Shown one piece after another: positions 47,221-55,185 of a stretch of DNA of 64,000 bases (position 1 is its first letter; every line of letters begins with the position of its first letter). The notes beneath the pieces are model-generated. The model was not told where the DNA came from, made no database searches, and worked only from the letters and a program-made list of their open reading frames with translations. This stretch comes from Arenibacterium halophilum (GTDB lineage Bacteria > Pseudomonadota > Alphaproteobacteria > Rhodobacterales > Rhodobacteraceae). The stretch spans positions 372,001-436,000 of the forward strand of contig NZ_VCPC01000004.1 of assembly GCF_005938225.1 (NCBI RefSeq). The letters are read 5' to 3'. The position numbers and the translations under genes are program-made.

Positions 47221-48050
47221 GACAGCGCCTGCAGGAATTGCGGTGTGAGGGTGCCCGAAAACACATGCATGGTCGGCCCCGTCATCCAGACGCCATCCTC
47301 GCGCCAGTCGATCAGGAGCCGTCCGCCGTCAGCATGTATTTCGACTTGCCGGCCGGTCAGCCCCCGACGCGCGGCCGCCACGGCCACCGCGCAGGACGAA
47401 GACCCCGAGGCCCAGGTGATTCCCGCGCCGCGTTCCCACACCCGCATCCGAATCGCGTTGTCGCCGATCACCTGCGCGACCTGCACATTGGTGCGCTCGG
47501 GGTACAGCGGGTGGTGTTCATAGCGCGGCCCGAAGCTGTCCAGCGGGACGGCCTCGGCATCCTCGACGAAGAAGGTGCAATGCGGGTTGCCCATGCCGGT
47601 GGCGACGGGGCCGCCCTCGATCGGCAGTTCCAGCGTCTCCATCGCCTCGGCCAGCGGAATCTCGGCCCAGTCGAGCTGGGGCTGGCCCATGTTGACGCTG
47701 GTCAGCCCGTTGCCCGCATCCCGCGCCAGCAGGGTGCCACGATCGGTGGTCAGCGCCAGATCGCTCGCGCCCGATTCGTCCATCAGGAAGCGGGCGATGC
47801 AGCGCGTGGCATTGCCGCAGGCGGCCGACTGGGATCCGTCGGAATTGTAAAAGGTCAGGTGCGTGCCGCCGTCGCGGGCCGACATCACCGCCAGCTGATC
47901 GAATCCCACGCCGAAATGACGGTCGGCTATGGCGGCCACCAGCGCGCCAGACGCCTCAGACGCCTGCGCGCGCCAATCCAGCACGACAAAGTCGTTTCCC
48001 AGCCCGTGCATCTTCATAAAGGGCAAACCAAGGGGCGCGCGCGTATCCAT
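47217..48050 (-). CDS. dapF: diaminopimelate epimerase
   Basis: A 277-residue PLP-independent racemase that makes meso-diaminopimelate for lysine and peptidoglycan. It begins GLPFMKMHGLGNDFVVLD. The two catalytic cysteines lie in SAACGNATRCIARFL (canonical CGNGxRC, here CGNATRC) and ASGSSSCAVAVAAAR (canonical GTGACA). The start at 48050 has the usual short lead before FMKMHG; an upstream ATG at 48080 would add ten residues. Divergent from tRNA-Lys. Confidence 0.95.
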   Translation of the reverse strand: MDTRAPLGLPFMKMHGLGNDFVVLDWRAQASEASGALVAAIADRHFGVGFDQLAVMSARDGGTHLTFYNSDGSQSAACGNATRCIARFLMDESGASDLALTTDRGTLLARDAGNGLTSVNMGQPQLDWAEIPLAEAMETLELPIEGGPVATGMGNPHCTFFVEDAEAVPLDSFGPRYEHHPLYPERTNVQVAQVIGDNAIRMRVWERGAGITWASGSSSCAVAVAAARRGLTGRQVEIHADGGRLLIDWREDGVWMTGPTMHVFSGTLTPQFLQALS

Positions 48051-48266
48051 GGGCGCGCATATAACGCCGGTTCTGGTCATATTCCAGAGCGATGCGCGAA
48101 AACCGCGATTGAGGGCTTGACCATTCCCGCCGCCTTGCCTAGGAACCGCGCCAGCAGGGCAATCTGGATTTACCTTCTGGTTGTCTTGTCGCGATTTAAG
48201 CGGTTGATCCCCCCGGGAGTTTCAGCTTAGACAGCAGGACGCCGACGCATCGGTGTCGACAAGAGT

Positions 48267-48342
48267 GGGCCGTTAGCTCAGTTGGTAGAGCAACTGACTT
48301 TTAATCAGTGGGTCGCAGGTTCGAATCCTGCACGGCTCACCA
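48267..48342 (+). tRNA. tRNA-Lys (anticodon TTT)
   Basis: A complete 76-nt cloverleaf. The acceptor arms are GGGCCGT and ACGGCTC with a single G-T pair, the anticodon stem-loop is CTGACTTTTAATCAG (anticodon TTT), the T-loop is GGTTCGAATCC, and CCA is encoded. Its 3' end (48326-48342) is the left attachment site of the downstream mobile element, and the insertion leaves the tRNA intact. Confidence 0.97.
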
Positions 48343-48344
48343 CT
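48326..48344 (+). repeat. attL: 19-bp direct repeat at tRNA-Lys 3' end
   Basis: TCCTGCACGGCTCACCACT covers part of the T arm, the acceptor stem, CCA and two bases beyond. The identical sequence recurs at 56698-56716. Confidence 0.92.
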
Positions 48345-48346
48345 TC

Positions 48347-49465
48347 TCATAAATTATCCTTTCCCTGTTTGGGTTTGGTGTCGGATTTGACGAACCTCTT
48401 GGGAAGGTTCGCCAAATTGCGCTCGCCATTGGGACGGGCAATCAGTTTCTCAATCGCGGAATCGGCCATGCCTTCGCGGCCAGCGGCCTCGGTGTAGCGC
48501 TGCACCAGGGCCAGCGTTTTGTGCCCAGTGACCGCGCCGATCTCGTGCGCGGTGGCCCCGGCCTCGGCCAAACGACGCGCGCAGGCCTTCCGCAACCCGT
48601 GGGCGGAACACTGGGGCAGTTTCGCATCTTCAGTCCAACGCTGCATGAGATTGCCCAGCCCACCAGCGGAGCGCATCGTGCCTTTCTGGGTGGCCAGGAA
48701 GGGACGGTCCTTTGGTAGCCTGTCCAGCACCTCGGCCAAGTCCGGATGGATCGGCACGGAAACCAGCACCCCGCCAGAACGCTGCGTCTTCTGACGCCGG
48801 TACTCGATCTTGCCGTTGCGCACGTTCTTCGGCCCCAGCTTCACCGCATCGACTCGTGCAGCGCCGGTGTAGAGCATCAGCGTTACCGCCGTATGCGCCA
48901 GCGTGCCAGGCTTGTGGACCGCGAAGAACTGCGCCAGCTCGTCCTCATCCCAAGTATGGAAACCGTCACCGCCGACGCGAAACGGCTTCGTTGCGCGTGC
49001 AGGGTTGTCGCCGCGCCAGTCCAGCGTGATCGCAAAATCCATCAACTGGATCAGCCGCTTGCGCAGGTTGTTCGCTGCTGTCGGGGTTTCGGCCTTCTCC
49101 GCCAGGATCGTCTGCACATGCCGCCTCTGCATCAGCCGCACCGGCTTGTCGCAATGCTCCTCTCGAAACTTCTCGACGATCCCGCGATAGACCTTCTGTG
49201 TGCTCAGCGCGAGATCAAGGAACTCGGGCGAGCGATACCAGAGCGCGACAAGCTGGCTGACGCTGTAGGGCTTGGTCCGATCCGCCCCGATCAACCCGCG
49301 CGTCTTGTGCCCGTTCACGGCATCCTCATAGCGCCGAACAAAATCCTCCGACCCGTACTCACTCCCCAACTCTGCCGAAAACCCACCCTTGCGAAATCGC
49401 CACCGCCGCTTCCCGTGCCGGTCGAAATAGGCCGTCGCGCCGGGAAACTGCTTGCGGCGTTTCAT
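48347..49465 (-). CDS. int: site-specific tyrosine integrase
   Basis: A 372-residue tyrosine recombinase that would insert and excise the element at tRNA-Lys. The N-terminal part has an AP2-like lead (ATAYFDRHGKRRWRFRKGGF). The catalytic residues are visible in LYTGAARVDAVKL (Arg), SAHGLRKACARRL (His-x-x-Arg), AVTGHKTLALVQRYTEAA (His and nucleophilic Tyr). It ends five bases from the tRNA-Lys CCA. The start at 49465 overlaps the preceding small ORF as ATGA. Confidence 0.94.
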   Translation of the reverse strand: MKRRKQFPGATAYFDRHGKRRWRFRKGGFSAELGSEYGSEDFVRRYEDAVNGHKTRGLIGADRTKPYSVSQLVALWYRSPEFLDLALSTQKVYRGIVEKFREEHCDKPVRLMQRRHVQTILAEKAETPTAANNLRKRLIQLMDFAITLDWRGDNPARATKPFRVGGDGFHTWDEDELAQFFAVHKPGTLAHTAVTLMLYTGAARVDAVKLGPKNVRNGKIEYRRQKTQRSGGVLVSVPIHPDLAEVLDRLPKDRPFLATQKGTMRSAGGLGNLMQRWTEDAKLPQCSAHGLRKACARRLAEAGATAHEIGAVTGHKTLALVQRYTEAAGREGMADSAIEKLIARPNGERNLANLPKRFVKSDTKPKQGKDNL

Positions 49466-49635
49466 GGGCGATCCCACGGATTGTTGACCTCGTCGGTCTG
49501 CTTCTCGGTGCTGTAGATCACGACCTTGCCGTCACGGCTGATCTCTGACCGCACGACCGGAATACCCGCATCCCGGTACGCCTTGAGGTATCGTGTCAAT
49601 TCGCTCTGCGTCAGGGTCGCGCGGGGCATGGCCAT
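49462..49635 (-). CDS. small hypothetical protein upstream of the integrase
   Basis: A 57-residue ORF (starts MAMPRATLTQSELTRYLKAY) with a predicted helix and then GIPVVRSEISRDGKVVIYSTE. It is coupled to int by a four-base overlap and lies just after the excisionase-like gene. An alternative ATG two codons later is possible. I do not recognise a family. Its size and place suggest an accessory of recombination or its control, which is inference. Confidence 0.6.
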   Translation of the reverse strand: MAMPRATLTQSELTRYLKAYRDAGIPVVRSEISRDGKVVIYSTEKQTDEVNNPWDRP

Positions 49636-49651
49636 GGGGTGTCCCTTTCCG

Positions 49652-49891
49652 TCAGAGGCTGTGGTGCTGCGACTCACCCAAGGGTAAGCGCGGCTGGTCG
49701 CCTTCAGGGCGTTTCACCCTGGTCGCGTTCTTCTGGAACCGCTCCCAGCCGCTCATGGTCAGAAGCTTGATTTTTGTGGAAATCTCGACGAACTCCAGCC
49801 GTCCATCGTTCATCAACGCGCGAACTTGCGCAGCGCTTAATCCGACAAGATCACCCAGCTCTTTTGGTGAAAGCAGTTTTTCCTGTGCCAA
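49652..49891 (-). CDS. excisionase-like helix-turn-helix protein
   Basis: A 79-residue protein with a MerR/excisionase-type helix-turn-helix (EKLLSPKELGDLVGLSAAQVRALMNDGRLEFVEISTKIKLLTMSGWERFQ). Such proteins direct integrase toward excision. The start codon is TTG at 49891 with AAGGAGAGGG just upstream. It is transcribed towards int and diverges from the XRE repressor, the usual layout of a lysogeny-type switch. Confidence 0.75.
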   Translation of the reverse strand: MAQEKLLSPKELGDLVGLSAAQVRALMNDGRLEFVEISTKIKLLTMSGWERFQKNATRVKRPEGDQPRLPLGESQHHSL

Positions 49892-49974
49892 AACCCTCTC
49901 CTTTTCGTAAGGTAGTGCGAATCGGGTTGAATGCGCTCATGCGCGATGGTCCGATAACGAAACACAACGAATAA

Positions 49975-50007
49975 CGTTCATTTGTGCGTATAGCATTCAA
50001 ATGAACG
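49975..50007. promoter_or_regulatory. inverted repeat operator overlapping the XRE start codon
   Basis: Perfect 10-bp arms CGTTCATTTG (49975-49984) and CAAATGAACG (49998-50007) are separated by 13 bases. The ATG of the XRE gene (50001) lies within the right arm, so binding would block both its own start region and the divergent xis-int promoter. Confidence 0.7.
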
Positions 50008-50456
50008 CAACTGCAAGTGGATTGCTGTCGAAAATGGCGGATCGCCCCTACAACTACCTGAGCGCCCTCGGCGCGCGCATCGCGATTGCGCGCAACGAGT
50101 TGGGTATGTCGCAGGCGAAACTGGCTGAAGCACTGGGAATCTCGCTGCGCGCTTACCAGAGCTATGAGCTCGGCAAGCGCTCGATCCCAGTCGAGGCGCT
50201 GGTCGAGATGCACCGGAAATTCGATGTGGACCTGAATTGGATTTTGTTGGGAGTTGAAGCTGTACGTATGAAACATGACATCGCCGCCCTTGAGGAGTTC
50301 GAGGTCGCGCTGGACAGGTACCTGTCCGACAGCGGCACAAGGCTGAAAAGCGAAAAGCGTGGGGCGATTGCTGCGCGTTGGTACCGGTCCTTTCTGGAAG
50401 GAAAAGAGATCGCCATGGACGACGTCCACACCTGGATCGAATTGTTGAGAGAATGA
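50001..50456 (+). CDS. XRE-family helix-turn-helix repressor
   Basis: A 151-residue regulator with an N-terminal HTH (LGARIAIARNELGMSQAKLAEALGISLRAYQSYELGKRSIPVEAL, about residues 23-67) and a helical C-terminal half, as in phage CI/C2-like repressors. The start at 50001 lacks a ribosome site and lies in the operator arm; a leaderless mRNA is possible, and the ATG at 50034 is the alternative. It is divergent from xis/int and overlaps the following small membrane protein gene. It probably controls excision of the element. Confidence 0.8.
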   Translation: MNATASGLLSKMADRPYNYLSALGARIAIARNELGMSQAKLAEALGISLRAYQSYELGKRSIPVEALVEMHRKFDVDLNWILLGVEAVRMKHDIAALEEFEVALDRYLSDSGTRLKSEKRGAIAARWYRSFLEGKEIAMDDVHTWIELLRE

Positions 50457-50764
50457 GAATGGAACTAAGGCAACCCGACAGGTGGCAGCGCCACCAAATG
50501 GCGACAATCGAGCGGATTCAGGCCGACGTAGGCCGGTATACACGCCCTGTGATGAGCATCATGGGTATTAGTTCGTTGGTGTATCTAATGACGTGGGGGC
50601 CTCTGTTCGTGTTCTCTGGTTTAGGCAACATTCCTTCGCCCCCTATGCTCATAGCGGCTCTATCCGCATGTATCACAATCCTGACCGCCCCAGCCTTCCT
50701 ACTGGCAGTGGGAATCGAGAGTTATTTTTCCCGTCGTTTAATTCGTATCGGGTTGACGCACTAA
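50453..50764 (+). CDS. small membrane protein, hypothetical
   Basis: A 103-residue protein with two hydrophobic segments (about residues 41-60 and 66-88) and a basic C-terminus. It overlaps the XRE stop by four bases (ATGA), so it is co-translated with the repressor; a second ATG lies two codons on. I do not recognise a family. Small two-helix proteins beside repressors in mobile elements may be exclusion or toxin-like proteins, but nothing in the sequence decides this. Confidence 0.6.
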   Translation: MRMELRQPDRWQRHQMATIERIQADVGRYTRPVMSIMGISSLVYLMTWGPLFVFSGLGNIPSPPMLIAALSACITILTAPAFLLAVGIESYFSRRLIRIGLTH

Positions 50765-50832
50765 GCGGTGTCGGGACCAATTAATTTTTTGCCTTTTTTA
50801 ATTTTTTCCGGATGGCAACAGATACTGCGTTT

Positions 50833-52371
50833 TCAATGATTGTGCACATCTTTGGATGCGGCCCAACTGCTCGATGTGGAGGAATCGGAAGGAGCATAAA
50901 TCTTTTCAGTGGGTGGCAGTGAGCAAATCAAACCAATGCCCAAATAATCATTTAAGAAGCCGCGTTGCCAGCTATCGGCATCTACAGGGCGATCAATAAT
51001 TATTGCTTGTTCAGGCTCCTCACCCGCGTCAGTTCTCAGTCGATACGCATACTCTTTAACTTGTCCAACAGCCAGCCTCATTCGCGTTGACAAAGACCTC
51101 TGCGAAACCGTTTTCACCTCAAATATTGCAGCTTTGTTGGGCCCCCATTTCACAAACAAATCCACGGAGTTAGGGTCAACTTTTACCTGTGCTCCTTGCG
51201 CCAGGTATCGCTCTGCAAAGCGTAGTACGATCTGGTCGTGAAGAACTGTTTTGGCATGCCTCTTCATTGCTCCATCGAGCACACTTTGAGCCAAATCTTG
51301 AACGGTTGAAGATGGATCTGGAGCGTCACGAGTGAATAGCTGACTTGGGTCAAAATCAATCAGGCGCACAGGGCCATTTGTAGTCGGCCTTTCATCCTGG
51401 AAAAGTTCTTCAGCTTGCGAATTATCATCTGAACCCGACTGTTCAGATGCAGCGACGTTTCTCACGTTTTCGAAAGTGAAATCATAGCTTCCGAAGCTTT
51501 GAAACCAACTTAGTCTATCTGCGATATCATGCCCACGGGGCAGCCAAAAACTTTCAGCCTTGGTTTGTTCTTGGCACATTGCCTTAAGGTTCGCCGCATC
51601 ATTTTTTGCGCCCTCAGAAAGTGCAATTGTTGTTCGTCCGTCAGTCTCAAACAAACCAGTTTGGTCCAGTATTTTGAACCAATCCTGGATATTTCTCCTG
51701 AGTCTCGTTTCGGAGTGGGCCGAGGAAAGATCGAGAGAAAGTGACCGAGCCTTCAGGACGTCAGTCAATGCGGCTTCCCAATCATCATTTGTTTTGCATG
51801 GAAGTAAAATGGCCCGACATTCGTCTGCGGACAGACTTGGGTCCTCTCCAAGTTCGAGTAGCCCCAGAAGAACCTGTAGTATTAGAACTCCAGGCTTTAT
51901 CAAGACGCCAGATTGAACGTGCAAATCAATCAGACTATCCGGGACCGTGATTCCACTCCCATGAAGCGCGTCTCTAATCGCTTTTGAGCGATCGTGCTTT
52001 TGACCATTCGGGTACTGGTAACGAAAAACTTGCATTTGAACGAGTCGCTTAAATGAAACCACCCCGGCAACAAAAGCTTTCGCGACGTCTGTCAGTACTA
52101 ATTTTGTGCTGAGTTTGGTGGATACGATCAAACCAAGTTCAGATAGAATCTGTTGGTAATCTCGCCAAGCATCTGCTTTGCCATCCCTCTCGTTGGCGGT
52201 CAGCAAGCCAGCCTCCAACATTAGCTCAGTTATTGAGCTGCCAACTTTGGTTTGGCCTTGAAATGGTAGAGCGCAACTTAGCATGCCACGAATCGTCTGC
52301 TCGTCAAACCCAGCTGCATGCTGGGAAAAGCTCCACGTGTACCCTGGATGTGGAAGTGGCCTTATCAACAT
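50833..52371 (-). CDS. candidate type II restriction endonuclease (PD-(D/E)XK)
   Basis: A 512-residue protein of low GC, one base downstream of a C5-cytosine methyltransferase. The C-terminal third holds VDPNSVDLFVKWGPNKAAIFEVKTVSQR (about residues 413-440): an acidic residue in VDL followed by E-V-K matches the PD-(D/E)XK catalytic core of restriction enzymes. The N-terminal two thirds (TWSFSQHAAGFDEQTIRGML to about 300) may be the DNA-recognition part but match no family I know. The pairing and order support a restriction role; the target sequence is unknown. Confidence 0.7.
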   Translation of the reverse strand: MLIRPLPHPGYTWSFSQHAAGFDEQTIRGMLSCALPFQGQTKVGSSITELMLEAGLLTANERDGKADAWRDYQQILSELGLIVSTKLSTKLVLTDVAKAFVAGVVSFKRLVQMQVFRYQYPNGQKHDRSKAIRDALHGSGITVPDSLIDLHVQSGVLIKPGVLILQVLLGLLELGEDPSLSADECRAILLPCKTNDDWEAALTDVLKARSLSLDLSSAHSETRLRRNIQDWFKILDQTGLFETDGRTTIALSEGAKNDAANLKAMCQEQTKAESFWLPRGHDIADRLSWFQSFGSYDFTFENVRNVAASEQSGSDDNSQAEELFQDERPTTNGPVRLIDFDPSQLFTRDAPDPSSTVQDLAQSVLDGAMKRHAKTVLHDQIVLRFAERYLAQGAQVKVDPNSVDLFVKWGPNKAAIFEVKTVSQRSLSTRMRLAVGQVKEYAYRLRTDAGEEPEQAIIIDRPVDADSWQRGFLNDYLGIGLICSLPPTEKIYAPSDSSTSSSWAASKDVHNH

Positions 52372-52372
52372 T

Positions 52373-53428
52373 TCACGAAAGTGCTCTTACGATCTCCCTA
52401 GCAACGGCTTTGGCCATCAAAGGGGGCACAGCGTTTCCGACTTGGCGATAGGCCGCAGTTGGCCCTCCTGCGAAAATCCACCAGTCTGGGAAAGATTGAA
52501 GCCGCGCCGCTTCACGAACTGTAATGTGGCGATGCTCGGAGGGATGAATGAACGGCCTTCCTCCACCGGCACCAGAGCCGACCAATACGGTCCCGGAAGG
52601 CCGCTCAGGATGAATCCGATCTGTATGATCTTTTCGGTCGCGACCGCCGGGCTCGACTAAACTATACCGGTCCATAACGCGCTGAGAGTGTTTCCTAAGC
52701 ACATGGTTTGCGACGCCAGACACGTTTACCAAAGCCTCACCTGCTGTACGGTAGGGACGGAGACCTGTATTATTTTCAGGCCCATGAGTCGGCTCGGGCC
52801 AAGAAAATTTTCTCGCTGAAGCGCTATCCTTAAAGCCGATCAACAAGACGCGCTGTCGGAATTGAGGCACTCCAAAGTCGGCAGCATTCAGCTTATTGAT
52901 CAATAGATGAAAACCAGTCTCTGCTTCAAAACATTCAACTAGCCGCTGCCAATCCCGACCTTGGTTCAGAGTCATGATGCCCGGTACGTTCTCGAACAAA
53001 AATACCTGTGGCGACAACTCACGAATGAAGCGCGCGTAATCAAACACAAGCTTCCCTCGGGGGTCTTCGGTAGAGCCCCGAGATCCCAGAATGCTGAAAG
53101 ATTGGCATGGCGGGCCGCCAATGACTACGTCAATCGACTTTCCTGTCACCGCTTCAACATGGGAACCTGACAACTCAGAGATATCATGCGGCTCAACTAC
53201 ATGGTGATTTCCACCAAGGTTTTGGGCTAAGGTGTCACAGTAATAGGGTACAAGATCGCTAGAGAAAGTCGGCGACAAGCCTGCGAGAGCAAAGCCTAGG
53301 TCTAAGCCTCCCCCACCGCAAAACACTGATGCGTATCGGAGGCCTACTTTTCTTGAAGGCAGGGTTTGCGAGTTGAGAAAGCCAACATAGTCGCTCTCGA
53401 TATCTTCAAGGCAAACCGCTCTGTTCAT
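52373..53428 (-). CDS. DNA (cytosine-5-)-methyltransferase
   Basis: A 351-residue C5-cytosine methyltransferase. Motif I is ASVFCGGGGLDLGFALAG, motif IV with the catalytic cysteine is IGGPPCQSFSILGSRG, motif VI is FENVPGIM, motif VIII is FGVPQFRQRVLLIGF, motif IX is RHITVREAARLQSFPDWW and motif X is YRQVGNAVPPLMAKAVA. The region between VIII and IX, which sets target specificity, is about 70 residues long. The start at 53428 has GGAG seven bases upstream; an ATG at 53470 would add 14 residues. It precedes the candidate endonuclease on the same strand. Confidence 0.94.
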   Translation of the reverse strand: MNRAVCLEDIESDYVGFLNSQTLPSRKVGLRYASVFCGGGGLDLGFALAGLSPTFSSDLVPYYCDTLAQNLGGNHHVVEPHDISELSGSHVEAVTGKSIDVVIGGPPCQSFSILGSRGSTEDPRGKLVFDYARFIRELSPQVFLFENVPGIMTLNQGRDWQRLVECFEAETGFHLLINKLNAADFGVPQFRQRVLLIGFKDSASARKFSWPEPTHGPENNTGLRPYRTAGEALVNVSGVANHVLRKHSQRVMDRYSLVEPGGRDRKDHTDRIHPERPSGTVLVGSGAGGGRPFIHPSEHRHITVREAARLQSFPDWWIFAGGPTAAYRQVGNAVPPLMAKAVAREIVRALS

Positions 53429-53669
53429 TTCTCTGCTCCACGTCACACTGGTCGCCCTCTGCCGTCGCATAGCCAGCCATGGGGGATAGCTGCGTCAACG
53501 AGGTTTTTAACTTCTCTGGGTAAACAAAGTTTTCACTCTCGTCGAGCCTTATCTGGTGGAGAGAGGTCCTTCATGACCTAAATGTGGTGAAGTGTGCGTC
53601 GCTCACTCCGGCGTGCCTATGTTGGCTATCAATGCGTCAGCCCCCGATCCATCTCGCGATCCCGCACTT

Positions 53670-53972
53670 CTAGCTCTGTCTCAGCCTCTCTTCGGCGTCC
53701 CTCGCTAAGCTCAAGCTCTCGTTCAACTTCGCGTCCAGCGCGTTGTAGGTGGCCTCTTCGCTCAGCAAGCCACGCAACGCCTGCATTGACGCGATCTGCG
53801 AGCGTATGAGCAACGTCGCGCAAGCCGCGATACCATCCAACTGGACTTGCAGCCTCTTCGTCGAGCGCGCTTCCAAGCCGCTCAATTCCGCGGCTGAGGT
53901 TTCGCAGGCCGTCACCAACCGCTCGACGCAGGCGAGCAAGTCGCGCTCCAAGGCTGTCAGGGGCGTCGTCAT
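53670..53972 (-). CDS. MbeD/MobD-like mobilisation accessory protein
   Basis: A 100-residue, largely helical protein whose start (LTALERDLLACVERLVTACE) resembles MbeD/MobD proteins of ColE1-type plasmids. Its frame has a much higher third-position GC than the overlapping 115-codon frame from 53976, which argues that this is the real gene. It follows the MbeB-like gene with no gap (TGA then ATG). The function of MbeD-type proteins is accessory to transfer and not well defined. Confidence 0.6.
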   Translation of the reverse strand: MTTPLTALERDLLACVERLVTACETSAAELSGLEARSTKRLQVQLDGIAACATLLIRSQIASMQALRGLLSEEATYNALDAKLNESLSLARDAEERLRQS

Positions 53973-54434
53973 TCATTTCTCCTCGATCTTGATGCAAATG
54001 ACCGGCGTCCCGGCCAGTGTGCAGGTTTTCAGCTCGGTCCGGTTCGGGTCCAGTGTCAGCCAGGTCTGTTCCCCTTGGTCGATCCGAGTCAGGCCCAGTT
54101 CCGTCAGCTCCGAGCGTGTCAGCATGGATGTCCAGAACCAGCTCGCGGCCATCATCGAGGCGATCCCCGTCAGGATCAGCCCCGAGATCAGCCAAGGCGA
54201 GATCGTCAGCCAACGTCTGATCTGTTCTGTCCGCGTCTCGAACAAGCTCCTGTTCTCGTTCAGGAAGTGGCGCGTATCGTTCTCGATGATACGCCGCGCG
54301 TCGCTCACAATACCCGTCAAATCGATCCTGAAGCTCTCCAGCTGAGATGCCATCGAGGCGGCGTAGTCCTGGCGTATCGTGTCCAGTTCCGCGTTCAATT
54401 TCTCGCTCAGCCGGGTCGGCTTGCCAGTCTTCAT
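53973..54434 (-). CDS. MbeB-like mobilisation protein with one membrane segment
   Basis: A 153-residue protein. A charged, probably coiled-coil N-terminal half (residues 1-75: LSEKLNAELDTIRQDYAASM onward) is followed by one hydrophobic segment (WLTISPWLISGLILTGIASMMAASWF, about 75-100) and a soluble tail with two cysteines. MbeB-like proteins of mobilisable plasmids have this shape and help couple the relaxosome to the transfer channel. AGGAGA precedes the start. It lies 22 bases after the relaxase gene. Confidence 0.6.
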   Translation of the reverse strand: MKTGKPTRLSEKLNAELDTIRQDYAASMASQLESFRIDLTGIVSDARRIIENDTRHFLNENRSLFETRTEQIRRWLTISPWLISGLILTGIASMMAASWFWTSMLTRSELTELGLTRIDQGEQTWLTLDPNRTELKTCTLAGTPVICIKIEEK

Positions 54435-54456
54435 GGAAAATCTCTCCTTTCAGGCG

Positions 54457-55185
54457 CTAGCGTTCGCCGGTCTCGGGGTCTTGCGCGGTGAGATAGGCCT
54501 TGCCGACGCGCGGCAGGTCGAAGCCCGCATCGGCAAGGGCATCAAGCATGCTGGCGCGATCCTCGATCAGACCCATCGATATCTGATCGAGGATCCACGC
54601 ATGCAGCTCGTCGCGGCCCTGGGCGCGGGTCGGGGCCTCGATGGTGTCGCGCACCTCCTGGGCGCGCTCCAGCTCCATCGGATCGGCCCAGCCGTGCCGC
54701 TGGTTCATCAGGTCGCGCAGGCTGTCGAAGGCGTCCTGGTAGCCCGGTGGCGCGATGTTCAGGCTGCGCCCGGTGGTCAGCTCCAGACGCGGGGTGCAAA
54801 AGTGCAGCTCGACGCGGTCCTCGTGGCTATGACGGACCCAGAGCATGTCATATTGCTCACCGTCCAGCCCGCCAAAGGCCAACTGCTCGAAGGCGTCCAT
54901 CACCTCGGCCTGCTGCGCCTCGCTGGGCGCATCCTCGGCGGCGAAGCTGATCACGCCCGCCCGGTAGGTCCACTGGTGGCGGCTGGCGTCGATCAGGGCC
55001 TCGGTGCGCTCGGGGTTGCCGCGCAGCACCTCGGGCAAGGGGTCTCGCGTGACCGTCATCGGCTGGCCTTCGGCATCGCGGATCAGGTCGCGGTTGCCGT
55101 CATAAGCCAGCACGCGCTCGGCAACGAGATAGCCGACCGGCCCCGCACCTGCGCCCTTGCCGTTGGTGAAGAACTTGATCAGCAC
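54457..55185 (-). CDS. mobA: MbeA/MobA-type relaxase, short form
   Basis: A 242-residue protein with the relaxase segment MLWVRHSHEDRVELHFCTPRLEL. The spacing H-x6-E-x-H equals the H-x6-E-x-N motif of ColE1 MbeA, with the last asparagine replaced by histidine. It begins (GTG at 55185) LIKFFTNGKGAGAGPVGYLV, a typical MobA start, and overlaps mobC by seven bases. It is about half the length of MbeA, lacking the long C-terminal part. It would nick at an oriT, which I could not locate. Confidence 0.75.
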   Translation of the reverse strand: MLIKFFTNGKGAGAGPVGYLVAERVLAYDGNRDLIRDAEGQPMTVTRDPLPEVLRGNPERTEALIDASRHQWTYRAGVISFAAEDAPSEAQQAEVMDAFEQLAFGGLDGEQYDMLWVRHSHEDRVELHFCTPRLELTTGRSLNIAPPGYQDAFDSLRDLMNQRHGWADPMELERAQEVRDTIEAPTRAQGRDELHAWILDQISMGLIEDRASMLDALADAGFDLPRVGKAYLTAQDPETGER

